DNA from: Eustoma russellianum
Taxonomy: Eukaryota; Streptophyta; Magnoliopsida; Gentianales; Gentianaceae
Assembly (NCBI GenBank): GCA_036186865.1
Contig: AP025057.1
Location: forward strand, 24,752,517 to 24,816,516
DNA length: 64,000 bases
Direction of reading: 5' to 3'
Shown: positions 49,621-60,492 of the stretch, in pieces
How positions within the stretch are numbered: position 1 is the first letter of the stretch
Layout: the number at the start of each line of letters is the position of its first letter
Notes under the pieces: generated by a model
Databases searched by the model: none
The model's input: the letters and a program-made list of their open reading frames with translations, nothing else
Told to the model about the DNA's origin: nothing
Program-made: the position numbers and the translations under genes

Positions 49621-51694
49621 ACTACCCTCCAGTTAACCTTTGATCGGCCTCGAGCAAATAAAGTGACTTTAAAGAAATTATGCTTAATCTTTCTTCTAAA
49701 GAACATGCATCAGCGATGATTTCACATAAATAGTCACAAAGTACAATCTAAATAACCAATTGAATAATTTCATAACTCAAATATAACCTATACTTATCCC
49801 ATGTAATCAAGGTGTGTGTGTAAATAGCCAAACTCGAGCTTTCCGTAGACAATCAGTTGAAATTATGCAAATTATGACTCATAAACATCCCATAGGCTTA
49901 CTTTTGTTACTTGCTCTCCACTACTGCAGATGATTCAAGTCAACAAAGATCAAGTAGGACTTTTAAGCTTGTAATGTTAGGCTAGGGATTTGGTTTCACG
50001 AAGAAAAAGGGATTCAAAGCAAAATCTAAGAGAGCCTGAAACAAATGGCATGCCACGAAACAAACTCTTTTTACAATTCAAAAACCCTCTCCATCTTTTG
50101 AGAACAAATCATCAAAATCAATTTCAAGCTTTTTATATCATCGGCCATATAATTGTTGTTTTTTTTCCTTTTCTTTGACCATTTTTTCATCCATTTTTTT
50201 TCATTTTTTCCTTTTTTTCATTCTTTGAACTTTTTTTATCACCATTCCCTTGTAACGATATATTTGTACACCCTTTCAACCTCATCTCATCATTGTAACG
50301 AACTATTCCTCATCCCAAATAAAATAAAGTGTCATATAAGCTCTCTTAAATAGGGATATATAATGATATAATTTTTTATCAAGTAGGCTAAAATGGAAAG
50401 TTAATGAGGTTTAACAACAAAAACAAACGAATAGAGTCTCACCATTCTTAATAATCAGGCTCAAAAAGGGTACTAGTGATAAAATGATCATAGGGATGGC
50501 TAGAAAGACTCAAACAGTCCAAAGAACGCCTATGACTGTCATCTCTAAGTCAACTTGAAATCATCTAACAATTTCTCCTCGAGATGTAATAAAGTAAGTT
50601 CTAGAATGACACAAGATGCATGATAGGCATAATTCTTCACTACCATCCACAAAGAACAAGATTATGGCTATACGTGCGTAAAATGTCTCAAATTACATGG
50701 AATAAAATATATTGAACATTGAATCAATCAGTTATTCCAAAGGTATTTCTCATGTATTATGTAACTACGTATGAAAAATAATTCTCATCCACATATTCAT
50801 AGAAGATCAAAAATTTTAAAATTAACGTACATTTAAGCATTTTTCTTTTCAAACACATCAAAAATCAGCTTTAAAAAACAACCATGCATTAGTCTAAACG
50901 CCCTACCCTCCACTTAGACATTAACATTGTCCTTAATGTTAAGAAAATTAAAGAATAAGAAGCATATGGGCAATAAACTTAGATGATTTGATGCAACGCC
51001 GTCTTTTAATATTGCCATGAGCACATACACGCCATATGCAAACCATCTTGGGCCACCTTCCTTGCCAACGGTCACGCAATCTTTATTCCTATAAAACAAA
51101 ACCACAACAAAAGCGCATAACATGGAAAAAAATATGACTCTAAAACAATAAACATGGGTAAAGTTTGCAAGAAAAAATTGAAACATTCATTGCTCAATAG
51201 CCTCTAATGTATTTCAATGAAAAAAACTCGCAAACTTTTGACACAAACACAACAACATATCAAAAGTAATAAAAATGACAAGGCAAAGAAGTAGTTTTGA
51301 ATTTATAGTCTACAACTAGACTTCCGGAAGTTCCTTTTCATTGTGGATCATAAAAGTGAATTATCTTCTTATTTGATACTGGAGAAGCTTCATTATTTAA
51401 TCTTTTTAGACGACTACCCTTAACTCTGATTTGGTTAACCTTCTCGAATTCCACCTAAACATCTCCTAGGGGAAGTATCTTCTTTATAATGCAGGATATT
51501 GATTTATATAACAAAACTTTTTTGACCCTCTTGTAATTTATTTTCAAAAAGAATTTCATTTTCTATCTCTAAGTTTCTCGTTCCTTGGAGTGCATTCTTC
51601 AAGAAGGACTTTAAAAATCGTATTAATAGAATAATAAGCATCATTATTCCTAAAGTACTTTAACTTTTTTAAGACATGTAATTTCACTTCCTAA
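49621..51694. other. non-coding 3' internal region of element H
   Basis: No RT, RNase H or integrase motif on either strand. Contains a T-rich stretch (about 50150-50240) and, on the minus strand, decayed post-protease sequence near 51320-51690 ending FYDPQ.KGTSGSLVVDY. Frames here are short and unrecognised. Confidence 0.65.
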
Positions 51695-53860
51695 TTACCT
51701 TAGGATTATATCTCCATTCGGAACATCAACTACACTCCTAGTTGTGGCTAAAAATGGTCTTCCAAAAAGAATCTTTGAATTAGAATCATTAATTATATCT
51801 AACACCACAAAATCAGCAGGGAAAATGAATTTATCGATTCGAACCAAAACATCTTCAACCATTCCTCTTAGACATTTGGTCGATTCATCAGGAAAACGTA
51901 CTGAGAAATTGGTTGGTTTCAAGTCCCTCAATTTTAATTTTTCAAAAGTCAAGTAAGGCATAACATTAACACTAGCACCAAGGTCACATAAGGCATCATC
52001 AAAATTAAAATTACCAATTGAGCAAGGAATATAAAAACATCCAGGGTCTTCTTGCTTTGGTGGTAATTTATCTTGAATATTTTCATTTATATGATTACCT
52101 TTTTCAAGACTTTGTTTCTCCACTTGGGTTACCAGTATTTCTTCATAAAATTTCTTATAACTCAGCATTTGCTCTAAGGCTTCTTCAAAAGGAATATTAG
52201 AATTTACCTTCTTAAACTTTTCAATAAATTTTAGAAATTCCTTATCAAGTTCCTTTTTCTTAAGATTCGTAGATAATTTTTGTGGAATTCTCGTTTCATC
52301 TTTCTTAATTGGCCTTTTCAGATTGTTGCATTGACAGATATCGTTGTCTTCTCTGAATACTTCAGCTTCTACTTTCTCTTCATCCTCATCAGCTTTGGTA
52401 CCAAGAAAAATTGACCGCTTTCTATTATTTTCACTCGTCTTCATATCATCACTTTCATTCAAAGAGTTTGTCTCACTAATTGTTTCATCTCCACTCATCA
52501 GAGTTATAACATTCAATTCTTTAGGATTTGTCTCAGTGTTACTTGACAGCCTTTCTTGAATTCTATTTGACAATAAATTATCCATTTGACCGACTTGGTT
52601 TTCTAAATTTTTGATTGACGATTCTTGACTCTTTATCAAGGCTTCTTGACTTTGGAATCTTGCTTCAGAGCTTGATATAAATTTTGTCAAGATTTCCTTG
52701 ACATTTATCTTTTTCTCTTGAGTGTTTAGAAAACCAGGAGGATGCGCTAGATTTTGAGGTCGATTCCAAGAATTTGCATTATATCCCCAATGCATTATTG
52801 TAGGTATTAGGATAAGGACTGTTAAACCTTTGATTTTGACCTACAAAATTTGCTTCATTCGGATAGAAAATTTCACTTGTGCTTGCTATTTGATTTTGTG
52901 GGCATTGATTTAACACCTGACCGCCACAATTTTCATAGGTTATTTTACCACCAATGCCTAGACTTTTTGAAATTAGAGAATGTTGTGCCAAGATGGCAGA
53001 GTTCGTGTCAAGTTCTAATACAGAACTTCTTTTAGGGTTGCTTCTTTCATTTGGCCATTGGCACCCCGTAGAGGCCATCTCTTGAAAGAGATTCCATGCC
53101 TCATCGGATGGCTTTCTCATTATGGTACCCCCACTGGCAGCTTCTACCATTGATTTGGCACCATTTTCTATACCGTTATAGAATATTTGGACTTGCATCC
53201 ATTTTGGTAGTTCATGGTGTAGGCACCGTCTTAGGTAGTCCTTAAATCTCTCTCATGCTTCATATAAGGATTCCCCACTATCTTGAGCAAAATTAGTTAT
53301 TTCATTTCTTAATTTCATGGTTTTTGATGGTGAAAAATATTTGGTTAAGAAACTTGAACACAATTGGTCCCGTGTAGTGATGGAACCGGAGGGTAGAGAA
53401 TTAAGCCAAGCTTTTGATTTATCTTTTAGGGTAAATGAGAAGAGTCTAAGCCTTATAGTATCATGAGTGACCCCATTTTGCTTGAACGTGTCAAATATTC
53501 TAGAAAATTAGAAATATGAGCATTAGTGTCTTCACTTAATAAACCATAGAACTATACAGATTGTTGGATTATTTGTATTACTGCTAGTTTAATTTCAAAA
53601 TTGTTGGCAGCTATAATGGGTCTATGTATGGCTGGGGCAGCTCCCTCTACCCTAGGGGTTGCGTAATCTCTAAGGCATCTTTGGGCTTCTTGGTTATTTT
53701 CTGCCATTCCAATTATCTCAATTTCTATTTCTTTTCAGATTTCTTGAATATTAACTCTCTGTAAGTTGATTTTTGCTTGCCTTACTATTTTTCTGTTATG
53801 TTTAGCAGTACCTTCAATATTAGGATCGTATAGTAAAGGCGCGTGGGAACTACGGGTCAT
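51695..53860 (-). pseudogene. gag: Athila-like gag and retropepsin of element H (broken)
   Basis: ATG at 53860-53858 gives MTRSSHAPLLYDPNIEG, then a stop, then NNQEAQRCLRDYATPRVEGA and NNFEIKLAVIQIIQQSV with further stops: the Athila gag N-terminus. Blocks 53198-52779 (KSMVEAASGGTIMRKPSDEA, NPYPNTYN-type end) and 52795-51695 are offset by one frame near 52790. The second holds NSWNRPQNLAHPPGF, PKELNVITLMSGDE, FIEKFKKVNSNIPFEEAL and the retropepsin: IGNFNFDDALCDLGASVNVM (catalytic DLGAS) and KILFGRPFLATTRSVVDV. The product would be capsid plus protease. Coding ends shortly after protease. Confidence 0.85.
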
Positions 53861-54193
53861 AAACTAATAAACTAATTACCAAAAGAAACACAATACAGAA
53901 AATAAAATAATAAATAAATAAGAAAACAAAAAAAAGAAAAAGAAAAAAAAGAAAGTAATACTATCTTAAAATTAATAACAAAATAAAATAATTATAAAAT
54001 ACACAAAAAAACACACGAAAAAAACTAACAAAATAAAATAATTATATTAATAGTAAATATTTTTTTATATATAAAATATATGTTCACAAAAAGTGTTCTG
54101 TCGACACTTATTTTTTATATATATTAATATATAAAAAATATTTTGGTTTAATCTAAAGGGTATTTATAATTATATGATATCAAAATCTAGTCT
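53861..54193. other. 5' leader of element H
   Basis: Between primer site and gag; A/T-rich and repetitive (runs of AAAAAGAAA and ATATA), no gene. Confidence 0.7.
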
Positions 54194-54208
54194 CCGGCAA
54201 CGGCGCCA
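54194..54208 (-). other. primer binding site of element H (tRNA-Asp)
   Basis: Minus strand TGGCGCCGTTGCCGG, complementary to the 3' end of plant tRNA-Asp, six bases from the LTR. Typical of Athila elements. Confidence 0.85.
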
Positions 54209-54572
54209 AAAACTTGATGTGTATTTCTTCACCTACTAGCAAGTATACTAGGTTCGAATATAGAAACGGTAGGTGAGTAAGTTGTAGATCCCTCGAAGAC
54301 TAGTTTTTAAGTACCAAAATTATATTTTTGCCTCAATTTAAACCTCTCAAAAATAGGAATAAAAACAAAAATGAGAATAAAAATCATAATTAATGCAATC
54401 GTACCGCACACGACACAAATAACCCAAGACTTACTTTTTCTGAAGGAATTCCTGACTAGTTATGCTCTGGTTGAGTTTTTCTTTTCTAAAGGTTCAACAT
54501 TTTTCACTATCTAATCAACATGCACATTAAATTTGATTCCAATTGCTAAGGATGAAATTCTCAATTTTAGCT

Positions 54573-56650
54573 GCTACCCAATCCCTTGGTGTAGAAACCT
54601 AACTCGGTGAGACAGACTTCGTATCCCTACGCAAATTTTAATCCATCGAATCGCATTCAATTTCCTTAGAATTTCCTAATCATCCACCTGTAGAAACCGA
54701 ATCTATCCCTAGTCGGTTTTAATACAGGTTTATTGCTGACACGGTCATAAATAAATTTTTCACCTTCTGGTTCTTCAAATTTAATTACATGTTCTATCAA
54801 CAGGAGCTAATCTGCTGACGCGATAAACACACCAACAAAGATTAGTAATGGAAAAAAACGAACAATTAAGAGAGATAATAAAAATGCTAATATTGTAGCA
54901 CACAAAATTCAACCAACGCGATAACCAGTCAGGAAAATAGAAATTAGCTACAAATTAAATCCATAATATCCATCAAATCAATGTATAATTGAATAAAGAA
55001 GTAGTAGAAAAAGAAACTGTGTATAAAACTGCACTACAGAGCAGCTTCGGAACACGCACTGATTGACTTCAGGCTGACGCACTAGCTGGACAAGACAGAA
55101 AGTCTGGTACCACTGGCTGACCTAGCGGGCAGGGATTGATTGACTTGCGACCTAACCCATCTGACGCGATGGGACTGCACAGGAAGCTGCTCCCAAATTT
55201 TCTTCTCTTTCCTGCCGTTGGTCAACTGAAACCTGGTGCCTTCTTTCTTTTTCTCAATTTTGGCTGCTACCCAATCCGTTGGCGTAGAAACCTAACCCGG
55301 TGTAACAAACTCCGTATCCCTACGCAAATTTCAATCTATCGAGTCGCATTCAATTTCCTTAGAATTTTCTAATCATCCACCCGTATAAAACGAATATATC
55401 CTTTGTTAGTTTTACTATAGGTTTGTTGTTGACACGGTCATAAATAAAATTTTCACCTCCTAGTTCTTCAAATTTAATTACATGTTCTATCAACAGGTAG
55501 ATAATCTACTGACGCAATAAACACACCAATAACGATTAACAATGGAAAAAATAACGAAGAATTAAGTGAGATAATAAAAATGCTAATATTGTAGCATAGA
55601 AAATTCAACCATCGCGATAACCAATCAGAAAAATAGAAATTTAGCTACAATTACATCCATAATATCCATCAAATCAATGTATAATTGAATAAAAAAGTAG
55701 TAGAAAAAGAAACCGTTTATAAAACTGCACTGTAGAGTAGCTTCAGAAAACATACTGATTGACTGCAGGCTGACGCACTGGCTAGACAAGACAGAAAGTC
55801 TGCTACCGCTGACTGACATGACGAGCAGGGATTGGCTAGTGACCTGACCCCTCTGACGTAATGGGACTGCACAGGAAGCTGCTCCCAGCTTTTCTTCTCT
55901 TTCCTGCCGCTGGTCAACTGAAAGTTGCTGCCTTCTTTCTTTTTTTCATTTTTAGCTGCTACCCAATCCCTTGGCGTAGAAACCTAACTCGATATGATAA
56001 ACTCTGTATCCCTACGCAAATTTTAATTCATTGAGTCGCATTCAATTTCCTTAGAATTTTGTAATCATCCACCCATAGAAACCGAATCTATCCCTAGTCA
56101 GTTTTACTACAGGTTTGTTGTTGACACGGTCATAAATAATTTTTTTACCTCCCAGTTCTTCAAATTTAATTACATGTTCTACCAACAGGTAGCTAATCTA
56201 CTGACACATTAAACACACCAACAACGATTTGCAATGGAAAAAATAGCAAACAATTAAGTGAGATAATGAAAATGCTAATATTGTAGCATAGAAAATTCAA
56301 CCATTGCGATAACCAGTCAGGAAAATAGAAATTTAGCTACAAATTAAATCCATAATATCCATCAAATCAATGTATAATTGAATAAAGAAGTAGTAAAAAA
56401 CCGTGTATAAAACTGCACTGCAGAACAGCTTCGGAACACACGCTGATTGACTGCAGGCTGACGCACAGGCTGGACAGGACAGAAAGTCTGCTACCGCTGA
56501 CTGATGTGGCGTGAAATGCACAGCTATAAATTGTGCATTTCCCGAGGCTCATTTTCCTCTCTCCATTTGCTGCCGTCCAAAATTTAGAGAGAAAAGAAAG
56601 TCAGCTGCTCTGCGGCCGACCAGAAAAAGAAAGAAGGCAGCAGCTTTAAG
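54573..56650. repeat. tandem triplication in the right LTR of H (about 692-bp unit)
   Basis: The marker GCTACCCAATCC lies at 54573, 55266 and 55958, spacing 693 and 692. Each unit then has the same order: GACACGGTCATAAATAA, AATTTAATTACATGTTCTA, TGCTAATATTGTAGCA, AAAACTGCACT, and CTGACTGA or equivalent. The left LTR has one copy (48331 on). Units have diverged from each other, so the event is not recent. Confidence 0.9.
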
Positions 56651-56723
56651 TTGACCAGTGGCAGGAAAGAGAAGAAAAGCTGGGAGCAGCTTCCTGTGCA
56701 GTCCCATCGTGTCAGAGGGGTCA
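56539..56723. repeat. inverted segment in the right LTR of H
   Basis: This about 185-base stretch is the reverse complement of 48904-49086 in the left LTR (for example CAGCTTCCTGTGCAGTCCCA here against TGGGACTGCACAGGAAGCTG there). Confidence 0.88.
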
Positions 56724-57251
56724 GCACGCCTATAAATTGCTTTCTTTTCTCTCCATTTCTTCTCGTTGCGCAATTTATAGGCGTGAAATGCACAGAGGGG
56801 AGCTGCTCAGCTCCCTTTTTTTCCTCAACTGTCCGTTAATTTCAAAAATTTTCCTGATATGATTTGATTGCAACAGCTGAAGTTTATCTTCTTTTTTCAC
56901 TACTTTCCTCAAGAACCAAGCCTGCTTTGCAGAAAATTCTGCTTGAAGGTTGCTGCCTGGCCTCCCCATTTTTCTACCGTTTTTTCTTGTAATATTGTTA
57001 GAACTGTGTAGTGCCCAGATAAAAATAAATAAATATTACATTTAGCTAAATAACATAGACCTTAACATCATTTAAGTGGTAACTCAGTTAAGCTCAGAAA
57101 ATAAATTTAATTTAGCTAACAAAAGTAATATTTTCCACTTCCATTATTCAATTTGATTATTATCATTACTTTTAGGCATCGATTAAGCCAAATATTGCTC
57201 GATATAAATAGTAGTGTGTATAAACAATATATATAAAATTTGATCATATTA

Positions 57252-57256
57252 GATAC
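57252..57256. repeat. target site duplication of element H, right copy (GATAC)
   Basis: Matches 47981-47985. Confidence 0.9.
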
Positions 57257-57829
57257 CAAAGCCAAATCTTGTGCGTACCTTGGTGTTCCCCTCTACTCTA
57301 AAGGACATATACTTCAAGATCTAGATACAAAATCTGTATTTGTCTTAAGACATGTCACCTTTCAGGAACATGTTTTCCCTTTCCATACCTTTGCAACCAC
57401 CTCTTCTCTTGTTCATGAGGTACCCTCATCTATTCCTTCAATATCTGATCTCACACCCTTACCTAGCTGTCATGCTCCAGTACCCATGCCATCCATTACA
57501 GACATGTCACCTGCTTCACCCTCTTCAATTCATTCAACATCTCCTGCTAATTCACAAACCTAGCCAGCTTCATCTCATACTTCATCTCAGGAAAGACAGG
57601 CTCACATTCTTTCACCTCCAGCACATGTTCCCAATATCACAATTGATCTTCCACCTCTTGAGCCAATAAAGCCCGTCAGACACAGACAGAAACCTTCATA
57701 TCTGTAAGCTTATTACTTCAATGTACTGACTAATTCTGTGTCTTCTTCCAGGTCCAACTCTTGCCCTATTCAACACTCTATATCTTTTGATTCATTGCCT
57801 CCTGTGTATAGGACATATATTGTTAACAT
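57257..57829 (+). pseudogene. pol: copia pol of element D, integrase C-terminus and linker to reverse transcriptase
   Basis: Resumes as KAKSCAYLGVPLYSKGHILQ, then DLDTKSVFVLRHVTFQEHVF, the conserved end of copia integrase (..RDVxFxExxFP). A Ser/Pro-rich linker with a TAG at 57561-57563 follows, then KPVRHRQKPSYL and a TAA, and ISFDSLPPVYRTYI, the entry to RT where element G inserted. Confidence 0.85.
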
Positions 57830-60369
57830 TGTTGAGAAATATGTTTGGATAATTTTCAAAGTCATGATTTTAAGTGGTTAATACTTAAAAATGTCATACA
57901 TGGTGTTATATGTGATTAAAAGTTGAAAAAGTTGACATCGGTCTCTCAGGTTGTTGCACATCGATCGATGTTTAGGGTTTTTAGAAATAATTTTCTAAAA
58001 TGTGTTAAAATGATTGTTTTCATTTGTACATGATTTATACATGTTCATTATGTGCTTATTATGTGTTTTTGGTGATTATTATTGTCTTGTGACTAACATG
58101 CCTTGGAAGTTTCTGCAACTTACCAAAAAAGGCAAAATTGGTATTTTTTTTGTAGGAACATGATATGGTGAAAATATTTCAAGAGCACATTCTTATACTA
58201 TTTATCATGACTAAGTTGGTATCATGATTATTTCTGACCATCGGGGTCATTTCTGTAGTTTTCTCACACCAGGGGTATTTTGGTCATTTTACCCCCAAGG
58301 GTATTTTTGGTATTTTCACTCAAGGAATCTCTTGAGCATATTATTATCTTCATTCTGGAGCTGTGTTATTGTTAGTTTGAAGATTATATGGTGATCTTAT
58401 ATCTTATTCTCTCAACTGATGATATTATTGACTATAGCTGGATATGTGACGATTTGAGATGTCACATTCTATTTTTTCTTGAAGACACTCTTATATATGT
58501 TATAAGAGAATATTTATCATTATTATTCAGAGATATTAAAGGTGTCAAAGGTGTGGAAATGTTCTTCACATATAAGAAGAAATATTGGGGAATTTCGGTG
58601 TTACACATTGGCATAATCTTGTCAATTGTTACTTATTTATTTCTTCTTCAAAAATCTGAGTTGCTACACTTATATATATGTGGAAAAACGTGATTGATAA
58701 GGTGGATATGATGTGGAGTTCATTTTATGAGTTGGAGACAAGTGGACCAACCAAAAAGGAGCTAGTTGGCAAAATTGCCAACTTGGAGTTTACTAAAAAT
58801 AGTCAACGGCTATATTGTTTTTCTTGGGTATTTTCAGCAGATTTTTAAAGTCAAATGGATCTCTCACATGTCCTATTATGATGCTTAAGGTTGGGGACAA
58901 TTTGGTGGTATTATCCTTCCTTATTTTATTTAAGAAAATCAAATATATCTTTTGGAAAACTAAGTGTAAACCAACGGCTACACTTCAAATTTGAGGCTGA
59001 ATTTTGAGTTTTGAAATGTTCAAGTCCACATGCCTATTCTCAAGCTAGAAGTTGAGGTATTTTGGTGTATTATCTTCTTCTTATTATCTACATTTTGCAA
59101 AGGATAAATGAGACTATCCTAGGTGGAAAAAATCGGCCAACATGACATTGCCAAGGTGGACCAATCATTGTGTTTTATTTTGCCAAGTGTACAAAGCCAA
59201 CCAATGATGAGAAGACATTTGGAGTTGATGATGAAGATGATGACACATTGGCATTCTTATCTTCAAGGCTCAAATCACACTATAAATAGAGGCATTGGTG
59301 AAGAAGATGAAACACACTTGAAGCTCACAAACATTCTATAGCTTTCATATTCATCTTCTTGTTCTTGTTCTTGTATTTTGTTGTAGCAAAGGTGTTCTTG
59401 ATATTTTTGTTGTGCTACAAGCCTCTTGAGCTTCATTTGTAAGATTGATTAGCCATCTTTATAAGGCTACATCAATAGGTGTTAGAGGAGTTGCAACTAA
59501 GTGTTGCTTAGAAGGTGATTGTCCAAGTCTTGAGTAGGGTTGGTGTATAACCCAAGGATCAAGCTTGGCTCTTGTTTTAAGGTGCTCATTTCATAGTGAA
59601 ATCCAAGGAAAGGTGTTCCTTGGGACTGGAGTAGGTCACATTGACCGAACCAGGATAAATCCTCGGTGTTCTTCTCTTGTTTCTTTATTTCTGTTTTCTA
59701 CCCGTTTTTGACTGCAGTTTTCACCCAACTTCACATAATTTGAAAAAATAGCTAAACATTTTCAAAATTCGTGATTTTTGGTGGAGTTATACTTCAGACT
59801 GTTAGCTTTTATTTGCAACAAGAATCACTTGATTTGAGCAAGGGAAAGTTAGTCTTTCAGTCTTTGCAAGATAACTGCTCCAATCTGGCTGCAATCTGAC
59901 CAGTTTTGAGAAAACTTAAATTCTGTATTTTTCAAGAATTGTTTAAGGTCAGGGCCTTTTGGAAACTTCATCTACACATCCTAAGGAATGTTTTGATATA
60001 AGGATCAACCTTTTTGGTTGAGTATACAAAGAGAAACACGTTTTGCAAAATCAGCAACATTCTGTCCAATTCTGTCCAGATTGACCATCTGAATCTTTTT
60101 ATTTGTTTGAAGGGTCAAACGATCTTCTTTTTGTCTGATTTTTGGACAGAGTCTTGTTAACTCATTGAAGTTCAATTCTGGAAAGTTTCATAATTTTTGG
60201 AGTTGTGTAAAATTATTTGTGAATTTTTGAAAAACAGGTTCTGAATCTGAGGTGGTCTCAGATTCTATTTTCAAAGGGGATTTTAACAAAGGGTTGTAGT
60301 GTAATTTCCGCTAACCACTATTCACCTCCCCCCCTCTAGTGGTGTTTATTGCAGGTGCACGGTCCAACA
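57830..60369 (+). repeat. 5' LTR of element G (2,540 bp)
   Basis: Starts TGTTGAGAAATATG and ends GCACGGTCCAACA. Similar ends and length to LTR C but diverged inside. TATAAATAGA at 59281-59290 is the likely promoter TATA box. The small open frame 58388-58693 has no recognisable motif. Confidence 0.9.
59281..59290 (+). promoter_or_regulatory. TATA box of LTR G
   Basis: TATAAATAGAGGCATTGG, two-thirds into the LTR, the usual U3/R position. Confidence 0.65.
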
Positions 60370-60371
60370 TT

Positions 60372-60384
60372 TGGTATCAGAGCC
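60372..60384 (+). other. primer binding site of element G (initiator tRNA-Met)
   Basis: TGGTATCAGAGCC two bases after the LTR end. Confidence 0.93.
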
Positions 60385-60492
60385 AGACCAACACCACTCA
60401 AAAGAAGCAAGATTCAACACCGTACGTACAATACAAGGCCAAGAAACAACAATTCTTTATATACTGCTTGTCTCAAATCCAAGGTACATACT

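Larger units (their letters stand above)
47986..57251 (-). mobile_element. Athila-like Ty3/gypsy retrotransposon H (9.27 kb), gag-protease only, nested in D
   Basis: LTRs at 47986-49620 (1,635 bp) and 54215-57251 (3,037 bp) share ends and most sequence; the right one is longer because of a tandem triplication. The primer site is tRNA-Asp type, usual for Athila. Minus-strand gag and retropepsin are recognisable (53860-51695); no reverse transcriptase, RNase H or integrase is found. Target duplication GATAC. It needs enzymes from a relative, so it is a non-autonomous derivative, and its gag is itself broken. Confidence 0.88.
54215..57251 (-). repeat. 5' LTR of element H (right copy, 3,037 bp, internally triplicated)
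   Basis: Starts TGATGTGTATTTC like the left copy and ends GATCATATTA, with the terminal CA apparently mutated to TA, directly before GATAC. A 692-bp block occurs three times in tandem, accounting for the extra 1.4 kb. Confidence 0.85.
44656..57829 (+). mobile_element. Ty1/copia retrotransposon D, split by element H and cut by element G
   Basis: 5' LTR (about 44656-45484), primer site, gag-pol from 45559 to 47985. Element H then interrupts integrase, and coding resumes in frame at 57257 after the duplicated GATAC. It reaches 57829, just before reverse transcriptase, where element G starts; the rest is outside the window. Its gag is of the Retrotran_gag_3 kind, different from A, C and G. Confidence 0.85.

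Noticed and set aside
50914..51186. 90-codon minus-strand frame in element H
   Set aside because: Hydrophobic but without any recognisable family; lies in decayed non-coding internal sequence. An env-like origin was considered but cannot be supported.
58388..58693. 101-codon frame in LTR G
   Set aside because: Inside an LTR, no counterpart recognised in LTR C and no motif.
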